Of a stretch of DNA of 64,000 bases, positions 52,701-60,741 are shown in pieces. Each line of letters starts with the position of its first letter. The stretch's first letter is position 1. The notes under the pieces were generated by a model. That model was given only the letters and a program-made list of their open reading frames with translations. It did not search any database and had not been told where the DNA came from. This DNA comes from Clostridiales bacterium (lineage in GTDB: Bacteria; Bacillota; Clostridia; TANB77; CAG-508): the NCBI GenBank assembly GCA_019419955.1, contig JAHZIB010000003.1:1-64000 (forward strand), in the 5' to 3' direction. Both the position numbers and the translations under genes were made by a program.

Positions 52701-55189
52701 ATGGAAATGAAGGTTCTCTTGATGCACATAAGAGTGTATATGTAGCAGGACTAGAAAATGAGCAATTGCAAACTGGAGAAATGGCATTTATATATTTAAC
52801 ATTTGAAGCAAACAAAGACGAAAATGGAAAGATAATATTAGATAATGAAAGTAGCCCAAAGGATAATATTGCAGAAATAAATGGTTATGAGACATATTAT
52901 AGAGATGGAACAGAATTACCAAATGGAGTAACAAAAGGCTCTGGGGACATAGCAGGTTTACTTGATAGGGATTCGAATCCAGGTAATGTAGATGAAGACT
53001 TAGAAGGAAAATTACAGGAAGATAAATATGAAAAATACTTTGAAGATGATACTGATAGAGCACCTGCATTAAGAATAATAATCGATGAGGATGGAATAAG
53101 AAAAGCAAATGGTACTGTTTGGGAAGACGATAGAACTGAAAATCAAGAAGGAGCTAGAATAGGAAATGGTATTAGAGACAATGATGAAATTGGAATAGAG
53201 GGAGTTACAGTCCAATTAGTAGAGAAATGTATCAATGGTGCAGAATATATTTGGCAACAAACAACAACAAATGAAAATGGTGTTTACAGTTTCGAAAACT
53301 ATATTCCAGCAGATTATGTAATAAGATTCTATTATGGAGATACTGCGGCAACAGCACTTGTAGATGGTAAGGGAGGTTCTAATGTAACATCTTACAATGG
53401 CCAAGACTTTAAGTCTACGACATATCAAGTGGGTATAGACCAAAATGGTGCAACAGATGACCAAGGTAGATACCAAGGATATGTAAATACGGAAACACAA
53501 AATGTAAGTGGAAAATATAACCCAAATAAGAATTCACCTACAGACGATACGTATGGATATGACATATATAAAGCAGATGCAAGTGGAACAAATTACTCAG
53601 ATGCAAAAGATATTTGGAGTACAGATAATAGAAGTGACCAAAGTATAATAGGACCTATTCAATCGGCAAGAAAAATTCAGGGAAGACAAGCGGTAAATGA
53701 TTATAGTACTACAGGAGTAACGAATCATGTGGCAGAAGTTTTAGCTTCACCATATGAAATACCGACGTATGGTAATAATGAATATTCAGAGGACGAGATG
53801 ACTGCATTACATAATGAGCTTATGAATAAGACATACATGACTTCTGAAACAGGTGTTATAGTAGCTGAATTTGAATACAACAGACAACAAACAGGTAAAG
53901 ATCAGGCAAAAGATAATGGCAATGGAGTAGCTACTGGAGATAACATCTATAATGGTGAATATACACTTGCAAATATAGATTTAGGCTTAGCAGAAAGACC
54001 AAAAGCTCAGTTAGAAATAGATAAAGCTATTACTAATATTAATTTGACACTTGCAAATGGAACTGTACTATTTGATATAAGTGAAGCAGCAAACAATGCA
54101 TTATGGCAAAAGCACGAATCATACAACTTAGGTAGCATACAAAAAGATGGAATGTATGAGAACTATTATGGGGATAATCATAGATATGCATTAAAAACTG
54201 AAAGAAATGGAATTAATGATATTATAACTAGGACAGATAAAGGATTAGTACAGATTACAATGGATGAGGAATTAATGCATGGTTCAACAATAAGAATCAC
54301 GTACATGGTAAAAGTTACAAATGTTGGTGAGACAGATTATGTGGATGATGCGTCAAAAGATTTCTATTATAAAGCTATATTAGACGGGGCAGTAGTTTCA
54401 ACAACTTCAGCTGATGAATTAATAGACTGTGTACACAATAATCTACAGTTTGATGCTTCAAATGATAAAAACAATAGTAGTGGCTGGTCAATAATTGATA
54501 AAGCTACAATAGTACCAAATACTACAGAAAATACTCCGGAAAACTTAATGAATATTAAATTAGCAGGACAAGTAAACAGCTTTAACAATATTATTCATTC
54601 AACATCATATGGAGCGGCACTAGAACCAGGTGGAGCAGTACAAGGAGAATTGGTATTGACGCAATTAATAACACCAGAAAATACAGACGATGACTTAACA
54701 TACAATAATATGGTAGAGATAGTAAAAACTTCGAATACGGCGGGAAGAAGAATGGCTTATTCAGTAGTAGGTAACCAAGACCAAACATTAGACAATGCAT
54801 CAGAAGTTGATGCAAGTGCTGCGGAAAGAGTAGTAATTTTACCACCATTTGGTCAAACACCAATCTACTATGTATTAGGTGGAATAATTGGAATTATACT
54901 AATTGCCGGAATAGTATTTATAATAAGAAAGGTACTAAGAAATAAGAACGATAAAGAAGGACCAAGTGGAGGTCCAGAAGGAGGACCAGATATAGGACCA
55001 GATATTGACCCAGATAAAGGTTCAGATGAAAATTCAGGTGTAGAGCTTAATAATGAACCAGAGAAGGGAGCAGATGAGAAAACGGATGTGGGTTCCGGAG
55101 ACAGTTCAGAGAAGGAATTAAATAATAAACCAGATCAAAAACAGGATGGAGAATCATCAGTAGATGGAACGTCCGATGAGAAAAATTAA
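49748..55189 (+). CDS. giant membrane-anchored surface protein with Cna-B/SdrD-type domains (module 1, second gene)
   Basis: The 1813-residue protein has a signal peptide (residues 1-33), an N-terminal domain with paired Cys (SSCGSFWEARERNTLPLPLP, YQIYCSEHG), and two Cna-B/SdrD-like domains near residues 445-560 (GGHVWEDG, GDYLFRGLNPMKKYYVTFEY) and 1118-1200 (ANGTVWEDDRTENQEGARIG). Others look DUF11-like. A membrane helix near residue 1705 (YVLGGIIGIILIAGIVFIIR) is followed by an 80-residue acidic Gly/Pro/Asp-rich tail. No LPxTG. GAAAGGAGG precedes ATG 49748; the gene starts 19 bases after its partner. Likely forms a surface complex with it. Confidence 0.82.
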   Translation: MRAKVAKIIVFTVIMIVALFGTVNILKNKVLAVEGENSSKNNNLVANIGERVEGEPNPDEYNYESSCGSFWEARERNTLPLPLPAYDGYQIYCSEHGVDAEVLDNYPYSYKEIEASNGRGTSGSPCVTLEPPAGTISPIGYEAINSADLPPVAAYIISDSPQGQWTAEKQRGLWNLSEYTGGLIRILGHSANDGPSKYDTEGIYYYYYDQAVRGKGLQPENQTITSEQLGSNPSAEELEKVLRVNINSETGEYIVGPFKMDYTNGRYDNIAFSGVSNMEVLGYNAKGELVRGAKENEDSGEEAIKVEKIILADKVTGALGSSQEPDYFTPDQDKVDRTEQIYPEPEQEFYIVYSDPNAELSPNDEDRVAKICLKVKFQYMLAYGEYTEYEGTKLTVQQKHEHPSLETCTKSIYLQSAHQQNQICVDAIRVLYEQELIICGGEEPIDTTMELGGHVWEDGVATKESKADGVSNTDGEGIDTPLPNVKVTLYETENGSDGEIATLMTDPNEAGIDEAEVMHRINSTFTDENGDYLFRGLNPMKKYYVTFEYNGQTYLPTEYLNTGSTQYNSVQDMVNAGLYNTNEWEVTSKGTEAETAGSVQGVDIGRSEFDQRYKEIASYPENYTSSNSLGQVGEKNAVFTKLELMGYELSDSGTYSQTETQLIDGFKYDERGLETDEYAEGVISQKVKEFINTNKKFPSDDEMKSIYSEIAGGDQDTWMKLQFIEDCYINAYSGSPLNGGQVDLYPVYDQFKINKEINGTYDMSSDIIDGVEYKPIYPGQYYVNLGLWRRQEFDMALRKDVYKAALKINNKTVVYDYNQRNIDKPEDSENSNNQADGQDNESYWDINVRMSDYNAYYGASYNESGSKGYNRELYQEDYNYSSSELGHPGSDLEVYITYKISLRNQSQSIEGRIKEVVDYYDNEFTFKPNLSWVMFQNENSFGEPDDNEYYSMMEQEQSVIDGESTAATSFITGANDAKASEKSRYGNEGSLDAHKSVYVAGLENEQLQTGEMAFIYLTFEANKDENGKIILDNESSPKDNIAEINGYETYYRDGTELPNGVTKGSGDIAGLLDRDSNPGNVDEDLEGKLQEDKYEKYFEDDTDRAPALRIIIDEDGIRKANGTVWEDDRTENQEGARIGNGIRDNDEIGIEGVTVQLVEKCINGAEYIWQQTTTNENGVYSFENYIPADYVIRFYYGDTAATALVDGKGGSNVTSYNGQDFKSTTYQVGIDQNGATDDQGRYQGYVNTETQNVSGKYNPNKNSPTDDTYGYDIYKADASGTNYSDAKDIWSTDNRSDQSIIGPIQSARKIQGRQAVNDYSTTGVTNHVAEVLASPYEIPTYGNNEYSEDEMTALHNELMNKTYMTSETGVIVAEFEYNRQQTGKDQAKDNGNGVATGDNIYNGEYTLANIDLGLAERPKAQLEIDKAITNINLTLANGTVLFDISEAANNALWQKHESYNLGSIQKDGMYENYYGDNHRYALKTERNGINDIITRTDKGLVQITMDEELMHGSTIRITYMVKVTNVGETDYVDDASKDFYYKAILDGAVVSTTSADELIDCVHNNLQFDASNDKNNSSGWSIIDKATIVPNTTENTPENLMNIKLAGQVNSFNNIIHSTSYGAALEPGGAVQGELVLTQLITPENTDDDLTYNNMVEIVKTSNTAGRRMAYSVVGNQDQTLDNASEVDASAAERVVILPPFGQTPIYYVLGGIIGIILIAGIVFIIRKVLRNKNDKEGPSGGPEGGPDIGPDIDPDKGSDENSGVELNNEPEKGADEKTDVGSGDSSEKELNNKPDQKQDGESSVDGTSDEKN

Positions 55190-55222
55190 TGGTACTCAAA
55201 AGTCTTTAAAAAGTTAAAAAAG

Positions 55223-55269
55223 GACACCCTAAAATTTTCAAGGAATTGAAAAAAAGGGGTGTCTTTTTT
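55223..55269 (+). terminator. terminator of surface-protein module 1
   Basis: GACACCC (55223-55229) pairs with GGGTGTC (55257-55263), followed by six T. Confidence 0.8.
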
Positions 55270-55275
55270 GTTATT

Positions 55276-55520
55276 GTATAGGAAAAATCGACTTTTTGCC
55301 TTATATTTTAGTACTTATAACGATTTTTTCGTATACAACAAGGTTAATTTACCTTAGGCTGTGCATATTCGCGAAGCGAAATGCACATGTGGACGTCGGA
55401 AGCTTTGCTTCCGCTAACGTCCAATTTTCTTACATAGAAAAATTTGCCTGACATTTCCAAAGTGACAAGGGTAAGTTTAATTGTGCTGTGAATATTTGAG
55501 AAACAAAATGCACATGTGGC
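55276..55520. repeat. two tandem family B repeats
   Basis: The first unit (55276-55400) matches 31690-31806 closely. Its hairpin is GTGCAT..ATGCAC over TTCGCGAAGCGAA. The second unit (55435-55520) is diverged and matches 36633-36722 better (CATAGAAAAATT, TTTCCA, AAATGCACATGTGG). They fill much of the 560-bp gap between the two surface-protein modules. Confidence 0.6.
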
Positions 55521-55686
55521 GAGACCACTTTTCCTAATCTTGAAGAAAAATGAGCATCCCTAACTATTAAATGGAAGAATGTAATATGATAATAAAATTG
55601 TAATATAAACTTAATATTTGTCATTCAAAGTCGAAAAGCCGTAAGAAAAAGTGCCTGAAAATGGTAGGATTGGAAAGGATTGTGTA

Positions 55687-55715
55687 TTGGAAAATGTCTA
55701 AAAAAAAGATATAAT
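55687..55715 (+). promoter_or_regulatory. promoter of surface-protein module 2
   Basis: TTGGAA (55687-55692), a 17-base spacer, TATAAT (55710-55715). The upstream 60 bases resemble those of module 1, so the promoter region was duplicated with the genes. Confidence 0.65.
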
Positions 55716-55751
55716 ATAAGTATATAATAAGGTTTAAATTGGAGAGGGAGA

Positions 55752-58700
55752 ATGCCTAGCATGAATAATATTAGCAGTAAAAGCAGAGTTTTTAGTAAAA
55801 TAATTGCACTCTTGGTAATTTTTTTAATACTACTTTCAGAAGCGGGAATGACTTTAAAATATGGGGTGAGTTATGCAAGTAGTAGAGTGAATAATGGTAA
55901 GTATATAGAGTTTGATGCTTGCCTTATTAATAATGCACATGAGGCAATCTATAAAGTAGATTCAGAAGAGGCAAAACTTTATATTAATATTAGCTTGAAA
56001 GAGAATGGTTACTTAAAAAATGGAGTGATTTCATTTGAGAATGAGGGGTTTGAGATAGTAAGTGAAAATGTAAAAAATGATAATATTGAGAAGATTGCAA
56101 ATAATGTTGTAACTCTAAAACAAATTAATAATAAATCTTCTGTAAACTTGGAACTTCCTCTAAAAATTAAAAAATCTGAGTCTATAAATACTGATATATT
56201 TACTAATAAGTTTAATACAAAGATTATAGGTACGTTTGTAGATAGTGAAGCACAAGAGAAAGAAATAAATGCTTTAGTAGAAAATAAATTAAACTGGACC
56301 GCAGATGCTAAGGCGAATACAGTGCTTAATTTACAAAAATTTGTACCATATAATGATGGCAATAACTATGAGGTACTTTTACAGATAAGAGCTAACACTA
56401 AGATTGATAATAATATTCTTCCAGTGAAAAACACAAATTTAAAAATACAATCTCCTGAAATAAATGGGCAAAAAGCGAATAATGTTAGGGTAGCAGCAAA
56501 TAGAAGTACTGCTACAAATGGAAAAAAGGATGGGTTAGAGTTTAGTGAAAATAATTGGAAGTACGAGAAAGAGACAGGTATAGTAGAGATAAATGTAGAA
56601 AATAAAGCTAATAATAATGAGGTGGCTTGGGCTCAGAATACGGATGATGAATATTTAATTTCGTTTATATATTCAGGAAAAGAAATATATGACTATGTAA
56701 TAGAAAATGGATTTGATGCAAATATAAAGGCAACTACAAATATTTCAGTATATGCAAATAATGAAAGAAATTTGGAAGAAAATGTTGTAGAAGACAAGAT
56801 AGAAGTTAAAGAAAAAGTTGGCGATATTGCAAATTTTGAAGTTATTTCAGAAGAAGTAGAAATAAATAAAGGGCAGATTTATTCAAATTATGATGCTAAA
56901 AATAAAAAAGAGATTGAATACAATTTAAAATATATTGCAGATATCGGATATGCAGAAATATTAAAGGATGTACAATTTGAGCAAAAAGAATATGATGAAT
57001 TTTTAACTAAAGATGGTCAAAGGGCATTAACTACAATAGGAAAAAATAATTATACAAAGAATAAAACAATTAAAGTAAATGTATCAATGTTTAATAAATT
57101 TCTCGGGGAAGATGGATACATTGAAGTATTTGATGAAAAAGACAAGAAAATAGGTACAATTAATAAAGACACTGAAAAAAATAATAATACATATACATTA
57201 GATGTATCAAAATTAAATAATAATAAACTAAAAATAAAAACAAGCAAGCCAATTATAGAAGGAAGATTAAGCTTGGATATAACAAAAGCTATTAGTACAG
57301 ATATTGATTATTCAAAAGAACAGATGGAAATGTTTACTTCATTAAAGAGTTTTTTAAATGGGCAAACAGGATTAACAGAAATGATTTCATTTGATGAAAT
57401 TACATTAACTGAGCCTACTACTAATGCTGAAATTAAATTTGATTTAGAGGGAAAGGCTATAGATTTATCTACAACAAAAAAGCATGAAAATATAGATATG
57501 AGAGTTGTTCTAGATACATCAAGTAATTCGAATGCACTATTCAAAAATCCAAATTTTGAAATTAAATTTCCAAAAGTAATTAAAAACATAACCGTTAATG
57601 ATATTAAATTGGTTAATGACAATAATTTGAAAGTAAAAAAACAAACTGTAGAAAAATCTAAAGATGGAGCAATGATACTAAAAATAGAGTTAGAAGGTAC
57701 ACAAACTGACTATAATATAGGTGATGCCTTAAAAGGTACTAATATAATAATTGGTTTTGGTTTGGAATTAGATAAGTTAGCAACTAATTCTACACAACAA
57801 GTTGTAATGACATATACAAATGAAAATTCTAAGATATTTACTCAAGCTAATAGCGAGGGCGATGGAATAGCAAGTACAAATATGAATATAGTTGCACCTG
57901 CTGGTGTTATTACGGCAAGTGGAATGAGCGGATATTTAGATAATGGAAATGGGGAGGTTTATACACTAAAAAATGAGAAGACAGTTGAAAAATTAAGTAT
58001 TAATTCTTCTGAAAAAACAGTAAAAATAACAAATGATATAGTAAATAATTATGAAAATAGTTTATCTGAATTTAGAGTTTTAGGAAAATTTCCAGTTAGT
58101 GGAAATACTATAACGGACGGTCAGGAAAAATTGCAGAATACTATTGCAACTATACTTGCTTCTGGAATAGAGACAAGTGGTTATGATAAAAATGCATTAC
58201 AAATATATTATACAGAAAATGACAATCCTACAAATGATTTGAATAATACTACGAACGATTGGACAACTAATCCTATTAATATGGATGCAATTAAGTCGTA
58301 TATGATTGTAGTAAATGGAGAGTTTAAACCTGGTACTCACTTGAATTTTACATACAATATTAAAGTGCCTGCAAATCTTGAGTTCAGTCAATCAGCTTAC
58401 ACTAGATATACAACTTATTATAATAATTTATCTGAACTAGGAAGTGTGGCAGAGACAAAAGAGGGGGCTATAATTGGAGCAACTACAGGTGCTGGTCCAA
58501 GCTTAAGTGTTAAACTTGATGCAAATAGAGAGGCAAATTCTGAATTACAAGCAGGAGGGATAACTAAATTTACTGCTTCAGTAACAAATAATGGTGAGAC
58601 TGATGCAACGAATGTTGAATTAATAGTTCCTACTCCAGATGGGACAAAAGCCATAGAGTATGACGTGGAATATGATACTTATAAAACTTTATCAGGAGAT

Positions 58701-60728
58701 AAGCAAGTTTATAATTTAGGAGATATTAAAGCAGGTGAGACAGTTACAAAGGTATTTGAGATTCAAATGATGGGTGATTTAGAAATGTTCAATCAGGGAT
58801 ATAGAAAGGAAATAACTCATCAAGTTTCAGTAACTTGTGATGAAGATACAAATTTAGTAGTTTCTAATAGTTATACTCTTTATAAAATAAGAGGAGACTT
58901 AGAAATGGAATTAGTACCTACTACTGTTGAAGAAATAGAAATACAGAGGGGTGCAAGAATTATTTTCAAAACATATGTAGATAATATTAGTAATGGTGAT
59001 ATTGAAAATTTGATACTAACATCAACTATGCCAGAAGGAGTAAAAATTATAGATGGGTATTTTGAAAAAGATAGACATATTACTGATGATGAAGTAAATA
59101 TTAATGGACGTACTGTAGAGGGAAAATTTCCAAACTTAAAAAAAGATGATAATGTTGTATTTAAGTTTGAGGTTGAGATTGAAGATTACGAGGGAGAATT
59201 GAATGTTAAATTAGAAGGAAAAGGTGACAAAATTACATCAAATTATTCGAACACATTAACATATAAAGTAAATGCAATAGATGTATCTTTTGAGCAAATA
59301 GGACTATCTCCAGATTATGTACAAGAGGGGAATGAGTTGAAATTTAGATATAGTATAAAAAATAATGGAGATTCGGCCATACCATCACTTTATTTTAAAA
59401 ATGAAGTACCAACAGGTTTGAGATTCAAAGAAATGACAGAAGGTGTAAAGGGAGAAGAACCTCTTAAATCTTCAAATAGTGGTGCGAAGACTATAAAAAC
59501 AACTATTGTGCAATTGGAACCAGGAGAGGAATATATTATAGATATTACATTTACAGCGTTAGTTTTACCAGATGAGAATACAAGGAAAGTAGAAAATTAT
59601 GGTGTGTTAAATGTTGTAAATAGGTATGATATGGAATCAAATAGAGTCACAAAATATATAGAATATAATCCAGAAATGCATGGACAAGACCCAGCAAATG
59701 GTAAATATATGATAGCCGGATTAGCTTGGAATGATGCAAATGTTAATGGCCAAAGGGACATAAATGAAGAATTAATTTCTGGAATAGAGGTTATTTTGAT
59801 AGATAAAGGTACAAATCAGATAATGAAGGATCCAGATACAAATGAAGAGAAAATAACAACAACAGATACAAGTGGAGCATATAAATTTGATAACTTACCA
59901 GTAGGTCAATATGCCGTAGCATTTTTGTATGATACAGGAAGATATGAATTAACTGAATATCAGAAAAAAGGCGTAAATCAAACAATGAATTCTGATGCAA
60001 TAGAAGTGGATTTAACATATGATGGAGAACTTAGAAAAGCGGGAATGACAGATACAATAAAAATAACTAGGGCAAACGTTAGAAATATAGATATAGGTTT
60101 ATGTAATAAAGAAAGATTTGATTTAAGTCTTACGAAGGAAGTAAGTAAAGTTACATTAACAACTCCAACAATAGGAACGAAAGAATATACATACAATGGT
60201 AATGTAGCTAAGGTAGAACTATTAGATAGAAATGTTGGAAAAAGTACAATGGTTGTAGAATACAAGATTATAGTAAAAAATGAAGGAGGAGTGCCTGGAT
60301 ATGCAAAAACAATTGTAGACTATCTGCCAGAAGAATTTACTTTCAATTCAAGCTTAAATAAGCAATGGTATGAAGGAAATGATGGTAACATATATACTTC
60401 ATGTCTTAAAGATGAAGAAATATTACCAGGAGAAGAAAAAGTAATTAGTTTAGTAGTAAATAAAAAAATAACAGATAGCACAATTGGAATAATAAACAAT
60501 ACAGCAGAAATATATGAGGATTATAACGAGCTAGGACTTAAAGATGTAGATTCAACACCAGGAAATGGAGTATCAAATGAAGATGATATGGGGGCAGCAG
60601 ATGTTGTTGTATCTCTTGTCACTGGTAAGATTGTTACATATACAGCACTTATATGTGGAATTCTTGGATTATTAACAGTAGGTATTTATTTAATAAAGAC
60701 TAAGGTATTGGATGTAAGAAAAAAATAA
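55752..60728 (+). CDS. giant membrane-anchored surface protein (module 2, first gene)
   Basis: A 1658-residue paralogue of the 44743 product along its whole length. It has a signal peptide (ending GVSYAS near residue 40), the same early blocks (ENGYLKNGVISFENEGFEI against ENGVIEFQNANFRLKDG), DUF11-like domains, an SdrD-B-type domain near residue 1320 (GLAWNDANVNGQRDINEELI, GAYKFDNLPVGQYAVAF) and a C-terminal helix (YTALICGILGLLTVGIYLIK). Sequence identity to its paralogue is moderate, so the duplication is old. The start is ATG 55752 or ATG 55761; GGAGAGGGAG lies just before both. Confidence 0.82.
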   Translation: MPSMNNISSKSRVFSKIIALLVIFLILLSEAGMTLKYGVSYASSRVNNGKYIEFDACLINNAHEAIYKVDSEEAKLYINISLKENGYLKNGVISFENEGFEIVSENVKNDNIEKIANNVVTLKQINNKSSVNLELPLKIKKSESINTDIFTNKFNTKIIGTFVDSEAQEKEINALVENKLNWTADAKANTVLNLQKFVPYNDGNNYEVLLQIRANTKIDNNILPVKNTNLKIQSPEINGQKANNVRVAANRSTATNGKKDGLEFSENNWKYEKETGIVEINVENKANNNEVAWAQNTDDEYLISFIYSGKEIYDYVIENGFDANIKATTNISVYANNERNLEENVVEDKIEVKEKVGDIANFEVISEEVEINKGQIYSNYDAKNKKEIEYNLKYIADIGYAEILKDVQFEQKEYDEFLTKDGQRALTTIGKNNYTKNKTIKVNVSMFNKFLGEDGYIEVFDEKDKKIGTINKDTEKNNNTYTLDVSKLNNNKLKIKTSKPIIEGRLSLDITKAISTDIDYSKEQMEMFTSLKSFLNGQTGLTEMISFDEITLTEPTTNAEIKFDLEGKAIDLSTTKKHENIDMRVVLDTSSNSNALFKNPNFEIKFPKVIKNITVNDIKLVNDNNLKVKKQTVEKSKDGAMILKIELEGTQTDYNIGDALKGTNIIIGFGLELDKLATNSTQQVVMTYTNENSKIFTQANSEGDGIASTNMNIVAPAGVITASGMSGYLDNGNGEVYTLKNEKTVEKLSINSSEKTVKITNDIVNNYENSLSEFRVLGKFPVSGNTITDGQEKLQNTIATILASGIETSGYDKNALQIYYTENDNPTNDLNNTTNDWTTNPINMDAIKSYMIVVNGEFKPGTHLNFTYNIKVPANLEFSQSAYTRYTTYYNNLSELGSVAETKEGAIIGATTGAGPSLSVKLDANREANSELQAGGITKFTASVTNNGETDATNVELIVPTPDGTKAIEYDVEYDTYKTLSGDKQVYNLGDIKAGETVTKVFEIQMMGDLEMFNQGYRKEITHQVSVTCDEDTNLVVSNSYTLYKIRGDLEMELVPTTVEEIEIQRGARIIFKTYVDNISNGDIENLILTSTMPEGVKIIDGYFEKDRHITDDEVNINGRTVEGKFPNLKKDDNVVFKFEVEIEDYEGELNVKLEGKGDKITSNYSNTLTYKVNAIDVSFEQIGLSPDYVQEGNELKFRYSIKNNGDSAIPSLYFKNEVPTGLRFKEMTEGVKGEEPLKSSNSGAKTIKTTIVQLEPGEEYIIDITFTALVLPDENTRKVENYGVLNVVNRYDMESNRVTKYIEYNPEMHGQDPANGKYMIAGLAWNDANVNGQRDINEELISGIEVILIDKGTNQIMKDPDTNEEKITTTDTSGAYKFDNLPVGQYAVAFLYDTGRYELTEYQKKGVNQTMNSDAIEVDLTYDGELRKAGMTDTIKITRANVRNIDIGLCNKERFDLSLTKEVSKVTLTTPTIGTKEYTYNGNVAKVELLDRNVGKSTMVVEYKIIVKNEGGVPGYAKTIVDYLPEEFTFNSSLNKQWYEGNDGNIYTSCLKDEEILPGEEKVISLVVNKKITDSTIGIINNTAEIYEDYNELGLKDVDSTPGNGVSNEDDMGAADVVVSLVTGKIVTYTALICGILGLLTVGIYLIKTKVLDVRKK

Positions 60729-60741
60729 AGGAGGAAAAAGC

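Noticed and set aside
50000..54900. Long minus-strand open frames opposite the giant surface-protein genes
   Set aside because: They are codon-position shadows of the real genes, with odd His/Leu-rich compositions and no ribosome binding sites.
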